Positions 47,764 through 57,117 of a stretch of DNA of 64,000 bases are shown in pieces. The position numbers and the translations under genes were made by a program. Source of the stretch: Thalassobaculum litoreum DSM 18839 (GTDB taxonomy: Bacteria; Pseudomonadota; Alphaproteobacteria; Thalassobaculales; Thalassobaculaceae); the NCBI RefSeq assembly GCF_900102465.1, contig NZ_FNBW01000020.1, forward strand, positions 1 to 64,000, in the 5' to 3' direction. The notes below the pieces were generated by a model, which was not told the DNA's origin, searched no databases, and saw only the letters and a list, made by a program, of their open reading frames with translations. Positions within the stretch are counted from its first letter, which is position 1. Every line of letters starts with the position of its first letter.

Positions 47764-49545
47764 ATGGCCGCGCCCCTGATCGATCCCCGCGACCTGGACT
47801 TCGCCCTCTGGCGCGTCCTCGACGCCGAACAGCTCACCGGCTACGAGCGCTTCGCCGATCACGGGCGCGAGACCTTCGAGGCGGTGATCGAGACCGCCCG
47901 GCGCATCGCGGAGGACAAGTTCCTGCCGCACGCCGCCAAGGCCGACGCCAACGAGCCCTATCTGGAGAACGGCAAGGTCGTGCTGATCCCGGAGATCGCC
48001 GACGCGGTGCGCGCCTTCTCCGAGGCCGGGTTCATGGCCGCCCACCACGATGCCGACCGCGGCGGGATGCAGCTTCCCTGGACCATCCAGCAGGCCGCCT
48101 TCGCCCATTTCAAGGCGGCCAACGTGCCGACCGCCGCCTATCCGTTCCTGACCATCGCGGCGGCCAACCTGATCCTCGCCCACGGGTCGGAGGAACAGCA
48201 GCGGGTCTGGATGCAGCCGATGCTGGAGGGGCGCTTCCTCGGCACCATGGCCCTGTCGGAGCCGCAGGCCGGCTCGTCGCTGTCCGACGTGCGCACCACC
48301 GCGCGGCTACTGGACGACGGCACCTACGCCATCAAGGGCTCCAAGATGTGGACCTCCGGCGGCGAGCACGAGATCTCCGAGAACATCGTCCACATGACGC
48401 TCGCCCGCATCGAGGGGGCGCCGGAAGGAGTGAAGGGGCTGAGCCTGTTCATCGTGCCGCGCTACCGCCTGGACGAGACGGGCAAGGCGGGCGCGCCGAA
48501 CGGCGTGCGGCTGATCGGGCTGAACCACAAGATGGGCTATCGCGGCACGGTCAACACCGCGCTCAGCTTCGGCGAGGAGGACGACTGCATCGGCTGGATC
48601 GTCGGCGAGCCGAACAAGGGCCTGCTGCAGATGTTCCACATGATGAACGAGGCCCGGGTCGGCGTGGCCTTCGGCGCCATCATGCTGGCCTATCGGGGCT
48701 ATCTGGAGAGCCTGGCCTATGCCCGCGAGCGGCCCCAGGGCCGCCATCCGGGCGACAAGGACCCGACCACGCCGCAACTGCCGCTGATCGAGCATGCCGA
48801 CGTCAAACGCATGCTGCTGCAGCAGAAGGCGGTGGCCGAGGGTGGGCTGATGCTGGCGCTGGACCTGGCCATGCGCATCGACCGGATGAACCACGACCCC
48901 GCGCCCGATATCCGTCGGCGCGAGGGCCTGATGCTCGATTTCCTGACGCCGATCATCAAAGCCTGGTTCTCCGACCAGGCACTGGTGGCGAACCACAACG
49001 CCATCCAGATCTTCGGCGGCTACGGCTACACCCGCGACTTCCCGGTCGAGCGGTTCTACCGCGACAACCGGCTGAATCCTATCCACGAGGGCACCAACGC
49101 GATCCAGGCGATCGACCTGCTGGGCCGCAAGGCGACGCAGAACCATGGCGCCGCCTTCGCTGCGGTGATCGAGGCGATCGACGACACGATCATCCAGGCC
49201 GCCGATATCCCCGAGGCCGCCGAAATCCGCGACGCCACCCGCATCGCCCGGAACTGGCTGGTCGAGATCACCCGCGAACTGACCCAGGCCGCCCCCGAGA
49301 TCGGCCCGATCCGCCTGCTGGCCAATGCCGAGGCCTATATGGACCTCGCCGGGCTGACCGTGTTCGGCTGGATCTGGACACGGCAGGCGATCGCCGCCGC
49401 GCGGGAGGGCGGGGATTTCGCCCAGGGCAAGCTGGCCGCGGCCCGCTATGTCGCCCGCTGGGAGCTGCCGCGGGCCGAACAGCGCGCCCGGCTGCTGCAA
49501 TCTCTCGACGCCACGCTTGTCGATGTGCAAGAGAGCTGGTTCTAG
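47764..49545 (+). CDS. Acyl-CoA dehydrogenase, long form with extra C-terminal domain
   Basis: A 593-residue FAD enzyme, about 200 residues longer than ordinary acyl-CoA dehydrogenases and of the size of DmdC/fadE-like forms. It shows MALSEPQAGSSLSDVRTTA, IKGSKMWTSGGEHE, HKMGYRGTVNTAL and the C-terminal ACAD signature QIFGGYGYTRDFPVERFYRD with NPIHEGTNAIQAIDLLGRK. It would start beta-oxidation of an acyl-CoA. It is flanked by an SDR and a 3-hydroxyacyl-CoA dehydrogenase. A hairpin follows its stop. Confidence 0.93.
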   Translation: MAAPLIDPRDLDFALWRVLDAEQLTGYERFADHGRETFEAVIETARRIAEDKFLPHAAKADANEPYLENGKVVLIPEIADAVRAFSEAGFMAAHHDADRGGMQLPWTIQQAAFAHFKAANVPTAAYPFLTIAAANLILAHGSEEQQRVWMQPMLEGRFLGTMALSEPQAGSSLSDVRTTARLLDDGTYAIKGSKMWTSGGEHEISENIVHMTLARIEGAPEGVKGLSLFIVPRYRLDETGKAGAPNGVRLIGLNHKMGYRGTVNTALSFGEEDDCIGWIVGEPNKGLLQMFHMMNEARVGVAFGAIMLAYRGYLESLAYARERPQGRHPGDKDPTTPQLPLIEHADVKRMLLQQKAVAEGGLMLALDLAMRIDRMNHDPAPDIRRREGLMLDFLTPIIKAWFSDQALVANHNAIQIFGGYGYTRDFPVERFYRDNRLNPIHEGTNAIQAIDLLGRKATQNHGAAFAAVIEAIDDTIIQAADIPEAAEIRDATRIARNWLVEITRELTQAAPEIGPIRLLANAEAYMDLAGLTVFGWIWTRQAIAAAREGGDFAQGKLAAARYVARWELPRAEQRARLLQSLDATLVDVQESWF

Positions 49546-49549
49546 ACCG

Positions 49550-49579
49550 CGATCGGTTCAGATCGAAACGATCTGAGCC
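49550..49579 (+). terminator. Hairpin after the acyl-CoA dehydrogenase gene, built on a repeated 18-bp motif
   Basis: GGTTCAGATCG - AAA - CGATCTGAGCC (49555-49579) forms an 11-bp stem with one G-T wobble. The overlapping CGATCGGTTCAGATCGAA (49550-49567) also occurs, inverted, at 56123-56140. No strong T-run follows, so termination strength is uncertain. Confidence 0.5.
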
Positions 49580-49648
49580 GTGAATCGCCGTCTCACCTAT
49601 TAAGACATTCCGCCGCTTTGTGGCTCACCCGTTCTGGAGGACGATCCC

Positions 49649-50521
49649 ATGACCATCCAACGTCTCGGCGTATGCGGCGCCGGCATGATGGGTTCCGAAA
49701 TCGCGCTGGTCTTCGCGCTCGCCGACGTCAAGGTCCGGCTGATGGACGCCAGCCAGGAATACGTCGACAAGGCGATGGCCAAGCTGGAGAAGACGCTGGA
49801 TTCCGGCATCGGCCGCGGCTTCTTCGCCGAGGAGGACAAGCCCCGCGCGCTGGCCAATATCGAGACCTTCACCGACGTGTCGACCTATGGCGACTGCGAC
49901 CTGGTGATCGAGGCGATCACCGAGGACCAGGAGGCCAAGGGCGCGCTCTACAAGGAGCTCGACAAGGTCTGTAAGAAGGACGCGATCATCGCGTCGAACA
50001 CCTCGTCGATCTCGATTTCGGTGCTGGCCTCGTACTTCTCCGAGGAGCGCCAGGGCAATTTCCTCGGCCTGCACTTCTTCTCCCCGGTCAGCCGGATGAA
50101 GCTCGTGGAAGTGATCAGCGGCATGGACAGCGATCCGGAGGTGGTGAAGCGCGCCACCGCCATGGTCGAGCTGCCGGGCAAGACCCCGATCCAGGTCAAG
50201 GACGTGGTCGGCTTCGCGGTCAACCGCATCCTGTTCGCCATGTGGGACGAGGCGATCCGCCTGGTCGAGGAAGGGGCCGCCACCCCGGCCGATATCGACA
50301 CCGGTTGCCGCCTCGGCCTCGGCCACCCGGTCGGCCCGTTCGAGCTGATGGACAACATCACCATCGACCTGACTCTGAAGGTCAGCCAGATCCTGGAAGA
50401 CGCCTATGGCGACCGGATGCACACCCGGCCGACCATCAAGCAGCTCCACGCCGCCGGCCGCCTCGGCCGCCGCTACGGCCGCGGCTGGTACCGCTACCAG
50501 GACGGCAAGCGGGTCGACTGA
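49649..50521 (+). CDS. 3-hydroxyacyl-CoA dehydrogenase (3-hydroxybutyryl-CoA type)
   Basis: A 290-residue NAD-dependent enzyme of beta-oxidation or acetoacetyl-CoA metabolism. The Rossmann start is GVCGAGMMGSEIA; DLVIEAITED, IASNTSSISISVLA and GLHFFSPVSRMKLVEVI (containing the catalytic His) follow, then the C-terminal domain with DVVGFAVNRIL and DTGCRLGLGHPVGPFELMD. The ATG at 49649 has GGAGGA upstream. It follows the acyl-CoA dehydrogenase after 103 bp. Confidence 0.93.
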   Translation: MTIQRLGVCGAGMMGSEIALVFALADVKVRLMDASQEYVDKAMAKLEKTLDSGIGRGFFAEEDKPRALANIETFTDVSTYGDCDLVIEAITEDQEAKGALYKELDKVCKKDAIIASNTSSISISVLASYFSEERQGNFLGLHFFSPVSRMKLVEVISGMDSDPEVVKRATAMVELPGKTPIQVKDVVGFAVNRILFAMWDEAIRLVEEGAATPADIDTGCRLGLGHPVGPFELMDNITIDLTLKVSQILEDAYGDRMHTRPTIKQLHAAGRLGRRYGRGWYRYQDGKRVD

Positions 50522-50541
50522 CCGCACAGCCCTACCCTGCC

Positions 50542-50657
50542 CGTCTCCTCGGCCCCGTGCCGGGGCCCAGGATGAGGAATGCTGGAACGCCGGAAGATCC
50601 CTCCAGCGCTCCAGCACGCGGCTTCCCTCGGTCCCGGCGCAAAGCCGGGAAGACAGG
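50542..50657 (+). repeat. Intergenic palindromic repeat, family 2, copy 1
   Basis: It opens CGTCTCCTCGGCCCCGTGCC and ends near GCCGGGAAGACAG. It shares block order and most bases with copy 2 at 50708 and with the inverted copy at 25160. Copies 1 and 2 lie about 165 bp apart in direct orientation and fill most of the 420-bp gene-less stretch 50522-50941, in which I see no other feature. Confidence 0.7.
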
Positions 50658-50707
50658 GAGTATCGCGGTAAGGGCACCCGGCACTCCGGCACCCCCTCCC
50701 CTACAAC

Positions 50708-50824
50708 CGTCTCCCCGGGCCTGCCCCGGGGCCCAGGGCGAGGAGCGCTGGAACGCCGGAACGATCCTCCTCCGGCGCTCCGGCACGCCGCTCGCCTCGG
50801 TCCCGGCACATGGTCGGGAAGACG
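50708..50824 (+). repeat. Intergenic palindromic repeat, family 2, copy 2
   Basis: It opens CGTCTCCCCGGGCCTGCCCC, contains GAGCGCTGGAACGCCGGAA and ends GGTCGGGAAGACG. It is a direct repeat of copy 1. Long GC-rich arms give it strong hairpin potential. Confidence 0.7.
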
Positions 50825-50941
50825 GAGAAGAGTGGGTGGGGGAGGAATCCCGCCTCCCCCGTTGCCCTGGCGCGCGCTTTCCTCTAACAGAGGGCGCCAC
50901 CTGACGGTGGAACTGCGACGACCCGAAGGTATCTGCGTCCC

Positions 50942-52102
50942 GTGACCGACGATCCCGTCCTGGATCCTGCCCTGACCGCCCTTCTGCCGGCGGGGTTTCG
51001 CGACATCCTCGCCCCGAACGCGGCCAACGAGGCCCGGCTGATCGACGCCATGATGTCGACCGCCACCGGTCACGGCTACCTGCGGGTCAAGCCGCCCCTG
51101 ATCGAGTTCGAGACCAGCCTGCTCCAGGGGCCCGGTGCCGCCACGGCAGAGCGCGTGTTCCGGCTGATGGACCCGATCTCCCAGCGCATGATGGGCTTGC
51201 GCGCCGACATGACGGCGCAGGCGGCCCGCATCGCCACCACAAGGCTGAAGAACGCGCCGCGCCCGGTGCGGCTCTGCTATGCGGGCGAGGTGCTGCGCAC
51301 CACCGCCAACCAGCTCAACCCGGAACGCGAGGTCGTCCAGGTCGGCGCCGAATTGATCGGCAGCCCGACCGCCGAGGCCGATGCCGAGATCATCCTGGTG
51401 GCGATCGAGGCCCTGCGCGCGGTCGGCGTGGAACGCATCTCCCTCGACCTCATGGTGCCGACCCTGGTGCCCTCGGTGCTGGCCAAGCTCGGCCTGCCGG
51501 CAAAACCGCTCTCCGCCCTGCGCCAGGCGATCGACCGCAAGGACGTGGCCGCGGTGGAGGAAATCGCCGGTGACGGTGCCGCCGTGCTGGTCGGCCTGCT
51601 GGAGGCCGCCGGACCGCGCACCGAAGCGATGCAGGCCCTGTCCCGGCTTGACCTCCCCGGAGACGCCCGCGAAGCACTGGACCGGCTGACCGAGGTGGTC
51701 GAGCTGGTGACCGCGGTCGAGCCCGACCTTTCCATAACCCTGGACCCGGCCGAGAACCGCGGGTTCGAGTATCACACAGGCATCGCCTTCAGCCTGTTCG
51801 CCCGCGGCGTGCGGGCCGAGATGGGCCGCGGCGGACGCTACCGGCCGAACCACGACCCCGAGGGCACGGCCACCGGCTTCACCCTGTATCTGGAGCGAGT
51901 GCTGCAGGCCCTGCCGGACCCGAAGAAGCCGCAGACGGTCTTCGTGCCGCATGGCACGCCGCGCGATCAGGCGGCGGCGCTGCGCCGAGACGGCCGGATC
52001 ACGGTGGCTGGGCTGACACCGGCGGACGATGCCGAGGCCGAGGCCCGGCGCATGGGCTGCACTTTCATTCTGCGCGACGGCCAGGTGGCCGCGCTGAACT
52101 GA
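50942..52102 (+). CDS. hisZ: ATP phosphoribosyltransferase regulatory subunit HisZ
   Basis: HisZ is a catalytically inactive histidyl-tRNA synthetase paralogue that activates the short form of HisG in histidine biosynthesis. The 386-residue product has LLPAGFRDILAPNAANEARL at the start, class II-like FRLMDPISQRMMGLRADMTA, CYAGEVLRT and the region FEYHTGIAFSLFARG near the end. The GTG at 50942 is the only start that gives the conserved N-terminus. It is followed 40 bp later by purA, a common pairing in this lineage. Confidence 0.92.
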   Translation: MTDDPVLDPALTALLPAGFRDILAPNAANEARLIDAMMSTATGHGYLRVKPPLIEFETSLLQGPGAATAERVFRLMDPISQRMMGLRADMTAQAARIATTRLKNAPRPVRLCYAGEVLRTTANQLNPEREVVQVGAELIGSPTAEADAEIILVAIEALRAVGVERISLDLMVPTLVPSVLAKLGLPAKPLSALRQAIDRKDVAAVEEIAGDGAAVLVGLLEAAGPRTEAMQALSRLDLPGDAREALDRLTEVVELVTAVEPDLSITLDPAENRGFEYHTGIAFSLFARGVRAEMGRGGRYRPNHDPEGTATGFTLYLERVLQALPDPKKPQTVFVPHGTPRDQAAALRRDGRITVAGLTPADDAEAEARRMGCTFILRDGQVAALN

Positions 52103-52141
52103 GCTCGGGCCGGAGCGGCCCGCAAGACTGAGGACAACGGT

Positions 52142-53434
52142 ATGAGCAATGTCGCGGTGATCGGCGCCCAGTGGGGTGACGAGGGCAAAGGCAAGATCGT
52201 CGACTGGCTGTCGGAGCGCGCCGACGTGGTCGTGCGGTTCCAGGGCGGCCATAACGCCGGCCATACCCTGGTCATCGGCAACCAGACCTTCAAGCTGAGC
52301 CTCCTGCCCTCCGGCGTGGTCCGCAAGGGCAAGCTGTCGGTGATCGGCAACGGCGTGGTGGTCGATCCCTGGGCCTTCGTCGCCGAGAAGCAGCGGATCG
52401 AGGAGCAGGGCATCGTCCTCACCCCCGAGGACCTGCAGGTCTCCGAAGTCGCCGCCCTGATCCTGCCGGTGCACCGGATGCTCGACCAGGCGCGCGAGAG
52501 CGCGCGCGGCGACAAGAAGATCGGCACCACCGGCCGCGGCATCGGCCCGGCCTACGAGGACAAGGTCGGCCGCCGGGCGATCCGCGTCGGCGATCTGGCC
52601 GAGCCGGAGACGGTGAAGGCCAAGGCCGCCTATCTCGCCGAACACCACAACGCCTATCTGCGCGGCCTCGGCCAGCCGGAGATCGACGCAGACAAACTGG
52701 TCGCCGAGCTGATGGAGATCGCGCCGAAGATCCTGCCCTATGCCTGCCGCGTCTCCGAGCGGCTCGACGCCGCCCGGCGCGCCGGCAAGCGCATCCTGTT
52801 CGAGGGCGCCCAGGCGGTGATGCTGGACGTCGACCATGGCACCTATCCGTTCGTGACATCCTCCAACACCGTCGCCGGCCAGGCCGCCACCGGCTCCGGC
52901 ATCGGCCCGACCTCCATCGGCACCGTGCTCGGCATCGCCAAGGCCTACACCACCCGGGTCGGCGAAGGCCCCTTCCCGACCGAGCTGACCGACGAGATCG
53001 GCAAGCTGCTGGGCGAGCGCGGGCGCGAGTTCGGCGTGGTCACCGGCCGGGCCCGGCGCTGCGGCTGGTTCGACGCCGTGATGGTCCGCCAGGCGGTGCG
53101 CACCGGCGGCATCACCGGCATCGCGCTGACCAAGCTGGACGTGCTGGACGGGCTGACCGAGCTGAAGGTCTGCACCGGCTACAAGCTGGACGGCGAGACC
53201 ATCGACTACTTCCCGGCCGGCATGGGCGCCCAGCAGCGGGTGGAGCCGATCTACGAGACCATCGAGGGCTGGAGCGAGAGTACCAAGGGTGCGCGCTCCT
53301 GGGGTCAGCTTCCGGCACCGGCGATCAAGTACATCCGTCGAGTGGAAGAACTGATCGGCGCGCCGGTCACCCTGCTGTCGACCTCGCCGGAGCGCGAGGA
53401 CACGATCCTCATGGAAGACCCGTTCGCCGACTGA
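52142..53434 (+). CDS. purA: Adenylosuccinate synthetase
   Basis: PurA converts IMP and aspartate to adenylosuccinate using GTP. The 430-residue protein has [14 protein letters not shown] (P-loop-like start), [26 protein letters not shown] and [12 protein letters not shown], all diagnostic. The ATG at 52142 has GAGGAC upstream. Confidence 0.98.
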   Translation: MSNVAVIGAQWGDEGKGKIVDWLSERADVVVRFQGGHNAGHTLVIGNQTFKLSLLPSGVVRKGKLSVIGNGVVVDPWAFVAEKQRIEEQGIVLTPEDLQVSEVAALILPVHRMLDQARESARGDKKIGTTGRGIGPAYEDKVGRRAIRVGDLAEPETVKAKAAYLAEHHNAYLRGLGQPEIDADKLVAELMEIAPKILPYACRVSERLDAARRAGKRILFEGAQAVMLDVDHGTYPFVTSSNTVAGQAATGSGIGPTSIGTVLGIAKAYTTRVGEGPFPTELTDEIGKLLGERGREFGVVTGRARRCGWFDAVMVRQAVRTGGITGIALTKLDVLDGLTELKVCTGYKLDGETIDYFPAGMGAQQRVEPIYETIEGWSESTKGARSWGQLPAPAIKYIRRVEELIGAPVTLLSTSPEREDTILMEDPFAD

Positions 53435-53537
53435 TCTTAACCACACAACTGGCGGCTGGCGCGGGTCTTCGACCTCGCCGAACCGCGTGCTAGACTTCGG
53501 CCGCGCGTCCTGATTCGCGCGGCTGGAGGATCCTCAC

Positions 53538-55538
53538 GTGGCGGAGCCAATCGTCCTCAAGGAGCGGGTCGAGATCGACGCCGATCATCCGCTCCCTGAG
53601 TTCAATATCCAGAACGCGGCGGCCTATGCCGCGAAAGCCCGGCGGGAAAGCCAGGGCGAGATGATCGCCTATGTCTGCGATCCGAGCATTCCGCATCGCC
53701 ACGACGATCTGGAATCCATGCGCGGGTTCACCACCAACGGGCTGATCCGCCTCGTCGAATGGGGGGTGGTCACCTGGCGTCCCCTCAACCGGCGCCTGGC
53801 GGTGGTGGTCTACGAAAAGCCGCTCGGCGGCCGAATCGCGTCGAAGATCTCCGACACGATCGAGCCGATGAGCGACGAGGTCATCACCCGCAACTTCCTC
53901 ACCCCCGCGATGGGCGTGCTGCGGGACATGTCGGCCCGCGGCGTGCCGCACCGCGCGATCCGGCCGGACAACCTGTTCTATTCGGATTCCGGCAAGCGTC
54001 ACATCATCCTGGGCGACGCGCTCACCGCCCCGCCCGGCCTGCACAATCCGACCTTCTGCGAGACCCTGGAACAGGGCATGGCCGATCCGGAGGCGCGCGG
54101 CCGGGGTGGCGTCTCCGACGACCTCTACGCCATCGGAGTCTGCGTCATTTTCCTGCTGCTCGGCCGCAATCCGCAGCACGCGATGTCACCGACGGAGATC
54201 ATCGAGCGGAAGATCGCCATCAGCTCCTACGCCGCGCTCACCGCCGGCCACCGGATTCAGATGAACATGGTCGAGCTGCTGCGCGGCCTGCTCGCCGACG
54301 ACCCGAAGGACCGCTGGTCGGTGCGCGAGGTCGAGCTGTGGATCGGCGGCCGCCGCCTCACGCCGAAGCAGGCGAAGCTGCCGCCGAAGGCGGCGCGCCC
54401 GATCAACATCGCCGGCCGCGACCACGACAACGTGCGGTCGGTCGCCGAGGCGCTGGGCCGCAACTGGCTGGTAGCCGGCGAGGTGGTGCGCGGCCAGGAC
54501 TTCGACAACTGGATCCGCCGCAGCCTCACCGACGAGCGGGTCATCGACGCCATGAACAAGACCCTGGGCAGCCAGGCCCTCCTGGCCAAGACCCCGGACA
54601 GCGAGAACCCCCGGCTGGTCACCCGCGCCTGCATGGCCCTGGATGCGAACGCTCCCCTGCGCCACAAGGGCTTCAGCGCCCATGTGGACGGCGTCGGCGC
54701 GGCGCTGGCGATCGGCTTCGACCGCGAGGACATCCGCCAGAAGGTGGCCGACTTCATCAATGGAAAGTTCATCGGCGCCTGGATGTCGCTGCAGACCCGC
54801 AACCGCGCCGATCTGAACGAGATGTACGGCCTGTTCGACAAACTGCCAGTACCGCTGAACATGACCGGCATCGGCTACGGCATCGAGCGGGTGCTGTACG
54901 AGCTGAACAAGCACCTGCACTGTCAGTCGCCGCTGATCGAGCCGTTCTTCGTCACCACCGTCGACCGGCTGATCCCGGCCCTGGAAGGCGCCTCGAAAAG
55001 CCGGGACCGGCCGCGCATGCCGATCGACCGGCACATCGCCGCGTTCGCCGCCGCCCGCACCGCCGACGTGGACGAGCGACACCTGCGCGCCCTCTCCAAC
55101 AACAACCAGGGCGGCACCGACCACATCCTCGCCGCCCTTTCGCTGCTGGCCCGGATCCAGACAATGAGCAAGAACGGTCCGGCGCCGACCCTGGCCGCCT
55201 GGTTCGCGGAGCTGATGGAGCCGGCGGTCAACAGCTTCCACAATCTCAAGCAGCGCAAGGCCATCGAGGCGAACGTCGCCCGGGCCGCGGAGACCGGCAT
55301 GCTGATGGAGCTGCAGGCGATCTATGCCGACCAGAAGGCGATCCAGCGCGACCAGCACGGCTACGCCCAGGCCCAGCAGGAGCACCGTTACTGCGGCGCG
55401 CAGATCGAGCAGCTCACCCTGGAACTGAACAACCGGGAACACATGGCGACCGAGTTGGGCGAGCAGGTCGCCGCCGTCACCTCGGGTGTCGTGGGGAGCC
55501 TGGGATCGACCGCCATCATCGTCATGTTCATGCTGTAA
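53538..55538 (+). CDS. Predicted pseudokinase with C-terminal membrane tail (666 residues)
   Basis: Residues ~40-270 follow a Ser/Thr kinase fold. The catalytic loop reads VPHRAIRPDNLF, where active kinases have HRDxKxxN: the catalytic Asp is Ala140 and the Lys is Arg142, while Asn145 remains. The DFG-like segment keeps its Asp (LGDALTAPPG, D160), a DPE resembles APE, and SDDLYAIGVCVIFLLLG matches helix F. The beta-3 Lys is absent (EMIAYVCDPS). A large helical region follows, then coiled-coil-like sequence (about 590-640) and a hydrophobic C-terminus (SGVVGSLGSTAIIVMFML) that could anchor it in the membrane. The GTG start has GGAGG. The small membrane protein gene follows after 34 bp. The family is not named by me. 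Confidence 0.75.
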   Translation: MAEPIVLKERVEIDADHPLPEFNIQNAAAYAAKARRESQGEMIAYVCDPSIPHRHDDLESMRGFTTNGLIRLVEWGVVTWRPLNRRLAVVVYEKPLGGRIASKISDTIEPMSDEVITRNFLTPAMGVLRDMSARGVPHRAIRPDNLFYSDSGKRHIILGDALTAPPGLHNPTFCETLEQGMADPEARGRGGVSDDLYAIGVCVIFLLLGRNPQHAMSPTEIIERKIAISSYAALTAGHRIQMNMVELLRGLLADDPKDRWSVREVELWIGGRRLTPKQAKLPPKAARPINIAGRDHDNVRSVAEALGRNWLVAGEVVRGQDFDNWIRRSLTDERVIDAMNKTLGSQALLAKTPDSENPRLVTRACMALDANAPLRHKGFSAHVDGVGAALAIGFDREDIRQKVADFINGKFIGAWMSLQTRNRADLNEMYGLFDKLPVPLNMTGIGYGIERVLYELNKHLHCQSPLIEPFFVTTVDRLIPALEGASKSRDRPRMPIDRHIAAFAAARTADVDERHLRALSNNNQGGTDHILAALSLLARIQTMSKNGPAPTLAAWFAELMEPAVNSFHNLKQRKAIEANVARAAETGMLMELQAIYADQKAIQRDQHGYAQAQQEHRYCGAQIEQLTLELNNREHMATELGEQVAAVTSGVVGSLGSTAIIVMFML

Positions 55539-55572
55539 CGCCTTTTACCTGATCCAGGACCCCTAGCCCCCG

Positions 55573-56076
55573 ATGAGTGCCAACGCCGCCAGCTCCGCCG
55601 CCACCAAGACCATCATGTTCGTGCTCGTCGCCGGCGGCGCCGTTCTGTTCCTGCCGTCGATGATGCTGCTGGTGATCGGCATGACGCCGACCCTGGCCGC
55701 CATGCTCACCGACCGGCGGCGGGAGAAATACGCGACCCTCTGCGTCGGCTGCATAAATTTCACCGGAGTGCTGCCGTTCCTGATCGAGCTGTGGACCCAG
55801 GACCATACCTATGAGCATGCGTTCCAGGTGATCAGCTCGCCCTTCACCTGGCTGGTGATGTTCGGGGCGGCCGCAATCGGCTGGGCGATCTACTTCGTCG
55901 CGCCGGGGATCGTCGGCATGTTCATCGCCATGCGCGCCGACCAGCGGGTCGAGCGGCTGCGGCGGCGGCAGCGGGATCTGGTGGAGGAATGGGGGCCGGG
56001 CGTGGCCGGTAGCGCCGACCGGGAGGAGGACGACGCCAAGAAGGGAGCCCGGCGGGGCGGCGGGCGCGAAGAGTAG
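55573..56076 (+). CDS. Small polytopic membrane protein paired with the pseudokinase
   Basis: A 167-residue protein with three or four membrane helices (about residues 13-38, 55-73, 92-120: VLVAGGAVLFLPSMMLLVIG, TLCVGCINFTGVLPFLIELW, FTWLVMFGAAAIGWAIYFVA) and a charged cytoplasmic C-terminal tail (RVERLRRRQRDLVEEWG...). Two cysteines in helix 2 (CVGC) resemble a metal- or redox-type pair. I do not recognise the family. Gene order and shared orientation point to a complex with the preceding pseudokinase. Ribosome site weak. Confidence 0.72.
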   Translation: MSANAASSAATKTIMFVLVAGGAVLFLPSMMLLVIGMTPTLAAMLTDRRREKYATLCVGCINFTGVLPFLIELWTQDHTYEHAFQVISSPFTWLVMFGAAAIGWAIYFVAPGIVGMFIAMRADQRVERLRRRQRDLVEEWGPGVAGSADREEDDAKKGARRGGGREE

Positions 56077-56122
56077 GTCCTTCGCACCCGCGCGTCGTTT
56101 GCGGAGTTTTCAGTGTATTAGA

Positions 56123-56140
56123 TTCGATCTGAACCGATCG
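56123..56140 (-). repeat. 18-bp motif, inverted copy, just after the rpoH stop
   Basis: On the reverse strand it reads CGATCGGTTCAGATCGAA, identical to 49550-49567. It lies 5 bp beyond the rpoH stop codon, again at a gene 3' end. Confidence 0.7.
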
Positions 56141-56144
56141 TGCT

Positions 56145-57044
56145 TTAGGCGTGATCCTTCAGGAGCTTCTGTTCCATCGCGGCGTTCTTGATCGACTTCT
56201 GCAGCTTCTCGAAGGCCCGTACCTCAATCTGGCGGACCCGCTCGCGGCTGATGCCGTATTCCTGGCTCAGATCCTCCAGGGTGGTCGGGTCGTCGCGCAG
56301 GCGCCGCTCGGTCAGGATGTGACGCTCGCGGTCGTTCAGGGTCTCCATGGCCTTGTTGAGAAGCAGGCGCCGCTTCTGCAGCTCCTCGTCCTCGGCCAGA
56401 CGTGTCTCCTGGCTGACTTGGTTGTCGTCGACCAGCCAATCCTGCCACTCGCCCTCGCCGTCGATCCGCAGCGGCGCGTTCAGCGAGTGGTCGGGGCTCG
56501 CCAGGCGGCGGTTCATAGAGACGACGTCGGCCTCGGTCACGTCCAGCCGCTCGGCGATGGCGGTGACCTTGTCCGGCGACAGGTCGCCGTCCTCGATCGC
56601 CTGCATCTGGCCCTTGAGCTTGCGCAGGTTGAAGAACAGCTTCTTCTGAGCGGCGGTGGTGCCCATCTTCACCAGCGACCAGGAATGCAGGATGTACTCC
56701 TGGATCGACGCGCGGATCCACCACATGGCATAGGTCGCCAGACGGAAGCCCCGCTCCGGATCGAACCGCTTCACCGCCTGCATCATGCCGACATTGCCCT
56801 CCGAGATCAGCTCGGCGACCGGCAGACCATAGCCGCGATAGCCCATGGCGATCTTCGCCACGAGACGCAGGTGGCTGGTGACCAGCTTGTGGGCCGCGTC
56901 CGTATCCTCATGCTCGCGCCAGTTCTTGGCGAGGATGTACTCCTCCTCCGGCTCGAGCATCGGAAACTTGCGGATTTCCTGCAGGTACCGTGACAGATTG
57001 CCTTCGACGCTGATCGTGGGCAGTGTGTTGCCGCTCGACGCCAT
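56145..57044 (-). CDS. rpoH: RNA polymerase heat-shock sigma factor RpoH (sigma-32)
   Basis: The 299-residue product carries the RpoH signature region around VTSHLRLVAKIAMGYRGYGL, the region 2.3/2.4 sequence YAMWWIRASIQEYILHSWSL and QKKLFFNLRKLKG (the RpoH box), then region 4 (EDLSQEYGISRERVRQIEVRA). It directs transcription of chaperone and protease genes. rluD lies upstream on the same strand, an arrangement common in alphaproteobacteria. A 24-bp palindrome occupies the region before it. Confidence 0.97.
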   Translation of the reverse strand: MASSGNTLPTISVEGNLSRYLQEIRKFPMLEPEEEYILAKNWREHEDTDAAHKLVTSHLRLVAKIAMGYRGYGLPVAELISEGNVGMMQAVKRFDPERGFRLATYAMWWIRASIQEYILHSWSLVKMGTTAAQKKLFFNLRKLKGQMQAIEDGDLSPDKVTAIAERLDVTEADVVSMNRRLASPDHSLNAPLRIDGEGEWQDWLVDDNQVSQETRLAEDEELQKRRLLLNKAMETLNDRERHILTERRLRDDPTTLEDLSQEYGISRERVRQIEVRAFEKLQKSIKNAAMEQKLLKDHA

Positions 57045-57117
57045 GCGGTTTCCTTCCGGTTCGGTCGTCTAATTCCAAGGTCTTTAGAGAAAGCCGGGCA
57101 CGCGAAGACCCGCTCCC

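Noticed and set aside
49625-53446. Open frame of about 1270 codons on the - strand opposite the hydroxyacyl-CoA dehydrogenase, hisZ and purA genes
   Set aside because: It spans three real genes and two repeats; third-position bias supports the + strand genes.
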